Of a stretch of 52,487 nucleotides of DNA, positions 50,049 to 52,487 are shown one piece after another. This stretch comes from Zobellella taiwanensis. Its GTDB lineage: Bacteria; Pseudomonadota; Gammaproteobacteria; Enterobacterales; Aeromonadaceae. A program made the position numbers and the translations under genes. The stretch covers positions 1 to 52,487 of the forward strand of contig NZ_PXYH01000027.1 in assembly GCF_003012795.1 (NCBI RefSeq), in the 5' to 3' direction. Below the pieces are notes generated by a model. The model searched no databases and was not told where the DNA came from. It saw nothing but the letters and a program-made list of their open reading frames with translations. Every line of letters begins with the position of its first letter. Position 1 is the first letter of the stretch.

Positions 50049-52313
50049 ATGAGTTTACGCAAGAAATGGATCAGTGGCCCGGCCTTTGCCACCTTCAAGA
50101 AGATACTGCCGCCGTTGTCGGCCACCGAGCGCGAGGCCATGGAGGCGGGTTCGGTGTGGTGGGATGGCGAACTGTTCTGCGGCAAGCCGGACTGGTCCAG
50201 GCTGCTGGCCTATGGTCCTTCGCGGCTGAGCGATGAAGAGCAGGCCTTCCTCGACAACCAGGTCGAGACCCTGCTCGCCATGCTCGATGACTACCGGATC
50301 GTCAGCGAGGAACGCGAGCTGCCCGAGCCGGTATGGGACTACATCAAGAAGGAAGGCTTCTTTTCCCTGATCATCCCCAAATCCTACGGTGGCCGGGAAT
50401 TTTCCGCCTATGCCAATTCCACCATAGTGGCCCGTATCGCCAGCCGCAGCATCAGCGCCGCCGTCACCGTCATGGTGCCCAACTCCCTGGGCCCGGGCGA
50501 GCTGCTGATGCATTATGGCACCCAGGCGCAAAAGGATCGCTGGTTGCCTGGCCTGGCCCGGGGCGAGGACGTTCCCTGTTTTGCCCTCACCGGGCCGGAA
50601 GCGGGCTCCGATGCCGGCGCCATTCCCGACAGCGGCGTGGTCTGCAAGGACGATTACCAGGGCGAGCAGGTCCTCGGCATCCGTCTCAACTGGGACAAGC
50701 GTTACATCACCCTGGCGCCGCGTGCCACCGTGCTGGGGCTGGCGTTCAAACTGTATGATCCCGATGGCCTGCTGGGCGACCAGCCCGAACTCGGCATCAC
50801 CTGTGCCCTGATCCCCACCAGCCACCGGGGAGTGGAAATAGGCGAGCGCCACTTCCCCATGGGGCAGGCTTTTCTCAACGGCACCACCCGGGGCAAGGAC
50901 GTGTTCATCCCCCTCGACTGGATCATCGGCGGGCCCGAGCATGCCGGCCGGGGCTGGCGCATGTTGGTGGAATGCCTGTCCGCCGGCCGGGGCATCTCCC
51001 TGCCGGCGCTGGGCACGGCCAGCGGCCACCTGGCCACCCTCAGCACCAGCGCCTATGCCTATGTACGCAGGCAGTTCGGCCTGTCCATCGGCAAGTTCGA
51101 AGGAGTGCAGGAAGCCCTGGCCCGTATTGGCGGGCTTACCTACCAGTTGGAGGCGGCGCGCCGGCTGACCACCCGTGGCCTGGATCTTAAGGAAAGCCCG
51201 GCCATCGTTACCGCCATTTCCAAGTACCACATGACCGAAATGGCCCGTACCGTGATGGACGATGCCATGGATATACATGCGGGCAAGGCCATCCAGATGG
51301 GGCCCAAAAACTACCTGGCCCACAACTATATGGGCATTCCGGTGGCGATTACGGTGGAAGGGGCCAATATCCTGACCCGCAACCTGATGATCTTCGGCCA
51401 GGGCGCCACCCGCTGCCACCCCTATGTATTGAAGGAGCTGGAAGCGGCGGCCAACCCGGATGACAAGGCCGGCCTGGACGAATTCGACCGTCTGCTGTTC
51501 CAGCACATCGGTTTTGCCGCCGGCAACGTGTTCGGCGCCTTCTGGCAGGGGCTCACCGGTGCCCGCTTCAACGGCGCCCCGGTATCCGGCCCCACCGCCG
51601 GCTATTACCGGCAACTGGCCCGCATGAGCAAGGCCCTGGCCCTTTGTGCCGACGTGTCGATGCTGATCATGGGCGGGGATCTCAAGCGCAAGGAAATGAT
51701 TTCGGCCCGGCTGGGGGATGTATTGAGCCACCTCTACCTGGCTTCCGCCACCCTCAAGTTCTATGAGGACAACGGCCGTCTCGCCGACGAGCTGCCCTTC
51801 GTGCATTACGCCGTGGGGCGCAATTTGCATCTTATCGGCGAGGCTCTGGAGGGCTTTTTCCAGAATTTCCCCAACCGGGCGGTGGCGGTGACGCTGAAAG
51901 CACTGATTTTCCCGTTGGGCAACCGCTACAGAAAACCCCTGGACAGGCACGCCCAGGCCATCTGCAAGCAGCTGATGACCCCGGGTGGGGTACGCGATCG
52001 GCTGTCCTGGCTATGCTATGTGCCGGACGATGGTGGTCCTGGCCTGGGCGAAGTGGAAGCGGCCTTCCGGGCCATGGTGGCGGTACAGGGGATCGAGAAA
52101 AACATTCAGGAGGCCCAGAAAGCCGGTCGGCTGCCGCGCAAGCTGCCCTTCGAGCAATTGCTGATCCAGGCTCGGGAGGCGGGTATTGTCGGTGAAACCG
52201 AGGTCCAGCGGCTGCAGCATGCCGAGGAGCTGCGCCGCCGTGCCATTGCGGTAGACAGTTTCGCCCCCGGGGTGCTGAGCCGGGAGATGCCAAAAAAGTC
52301 TGACGCCGCCTGA
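50049..52313 (+). CDS. fadE: Acyl-CoA dehydrogenase FadE
   Basis: FadE performs the first oxidation of fatty acid beta-oxidation, making trans-2-enoyl-CoA. The 754-residue protein has the large FadE layout: acyl-CoA dehydrogenase domains (about 75-470; PCFALTGPEAGSDAGAIPDSG for FAD binding, YHMTEMARTVMDDAMDIHAGKAIQMGPKNYL) and a C-terminal FadE-specific domain (about 480-740). E. coli FadE is about 60 residues longer. GGAGAGGGAG precedes the ATG. It is probably co-transcribed with, and controlled by, the TetR regulator upstream. Confidence 0.94.
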   Translation: MSLRKKWISGPAFATFKKILPPLSATEREAMEAGSVWWDGELFCGKPDWSRLLAYGPSRLSDEEQAFLDNQVETLLAMLDDYRIVSEERELPEPVWDYIKKEGFFSLIIPKSYGGREFSAYANSTIVARIASRSISAAVTVMVPNSLGPGELLMHYGTQAQKDRWLPGLARGEDVPCFALTGPEAGSDAGAIPDSGVVCKDDYQGEQVLGIRLNWDKRYITLAPRATVLGLAFKLYDPDGLLGDQPELGITCALIPTSHRGVEIGERHFPMGQAFLNGTTRGKDVFIPLDWIIGGPEHAGRGWRMLVECLSAGRGISLPALGTASGHLATLSTSAYAYVRRQFGLSIGKFEGVQEALARIGGLTYQLEAARRLTTRGLDLKESPAIVTAISKYHMTEMARTVMDDAMDIHAGKAIQMGPKNYLAHNYMGIPVAITVEGANILTRNLMIFGQGATRCHPYVLKELEAAANPDDKAGLDEFDRLLFQHIGFAAGNVFGAFWQGLTGARFNGAPVSGPTAGYYRQLARMSKALALCADVSMLIMGGDLKRKEMISARLGDVLSHLYLASATLKFYEDNGRLADELPFVHYAVGRNLHLIGEALEGFFQNFPNRAVAVTLKALIFPLGNRYRKPLDRHAQAICKQLMTPGGVRDRLSWLCYVPDDGGPGLGEVEAAFRAMVAVQGIEKNIQEAQKAGRLPRKLPFEQLLIQAREAGIVGETEVQRLQHAEELRRRAIAVDSFAPGVLSREMPKKSDAA

Positions 52314-52334
52314 GCCGACGGCCGCCATTAACAG

Positions 52335-52365
52335 AAAAGGCCGGGCAACAATGCCCGGCCTTTTT
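52335..52365 (+). terminator. Intrinsic terminator after fadE
   Basis: GGCCGGGCA pairs with TGCCCGGCC around ACAA and is followed by five T residues. A sequence resembling the 5' part of a group II intron begins right after it. Confidence 0.9.
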
Positions 52366-52487
52366 GTTTGCCCGGCGAAGCCGGCAAACCCGGCCATCTG
52401 AAAGAAGATGGCGTCACCCCGACTGAGGGGAAGACAATCCGACTGGCAAGGGCGCCACTGGCCAACGGTGGGGTCTGAAGGAAGCCA
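52366..52487 (+). mobile_element. Group II intron, 5' part of domain I, partial
   Basis: The sequence after the fadE terminator carries the blocks AATCCGACTGGCAAGG, CCACTGG...CGGTGG and GGTCTGAAGGAAGCC, which I recognise from domain I of bacterial group II introns, amid densely paired GC-rich hairpins. The first is GTTTGCC...GGCAAAC with a GAA loop (52366-52389). The intron start is unclear: it may be GTTTG at 52366 instead of the usual GTGYG. The rest lies outside the window. Confidence 0.65.

Overview
The window looks like a piece of chromosome from a high-GC gammaproteobacterium, most likely in the Aeromonadales (Oceanimonas, Zobellella or Oceanisphaera type). This rests on gene content: the ybfF-ybfE-fldA block beside seqA-pgm, yciK/sohB/topA, napFDAGHBC, speA and ybaM, together with a Vibrio-like luxO-luxU pair. 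There is no rRNA or other decisive marker, so the genus is an inference. Almost every gene is a core-type gene. I saw no prophage, CRISPR array, insertion sequence or toxin cluster. Both ends carry pieces of a group II intron (the 3' end at the left, 5' domain I sequence at the right), so the window probably stops at repeat copies.

Layout. 0-5.4 kb: L,D-transpeptidase, fldA, ybfE, a DUF2788 gene and ybfF on the minus strand, divergent from seqA-pgm. 5.6-9.2 kb: astE, a Tsx/OmpK-type porin, an HPP-family membrane protein, tRNA-Ser(TGA) and a YdhR-like monooxygenase. 9.2-17.2 kb: a TRAP-TAXI transporter, a PatB-type lyase, a LysR regulator, yciK, and sohB divergent from it. 17.3-25.5 kb: astB, topA, a small ORF, an alkyltransferase-like protein with a PAS chemoreceptor, and a gamma-glutamyltransferase-like protein lacking the usual nucleophile. 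25.6-27.5 kb: tRNA-Gly and tRNA-Cys, a DUF1853 gene and a Nif3-like gene.

27.6-30.3 kb is a signalling island: luxO-luxU, then a narP-like regulator on the other strand. The 222 bases between them hold what I consider the most interesting feature of the window. It is a minus-strand transcript candidate of about 75 nt with two hairpins and an intrinsic terminator. A sigma-54-like promoter precedes it, and two near-matches to the LuxO binding site lie further upstream. This is the layout of a Qrr quorum-sensing RNA, but the RNA sequence lacks the Vibrio Qrr core.

30.4-42.3 kb is a molybdenum and nitrate-respiration supercluster: a Moco riboswitch with moaA, napFDAGHBC behind an FNR site and a NarP-like site, moaBCDE, a convergent moeA-moeB pair, and folE. 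The moa genes make the cofactor, NapD and NapF assist NapA maturation, NapC/G/H pass electrons from quinol, and NapAB reduces nitrate in the periplasm. 42.6-52.3 kb holds an Rdx-family protein, an acyltransferase/GNAT fusion, a patatin, speA, an AI-2E family permease, ybaM, and a TetR-family regulator with a FadE-like acyl-CoA dehydrogenase. Gene calls rest on recognised sequence similarity and motifs. Promoter and operator calls are pattern matches made by eye.
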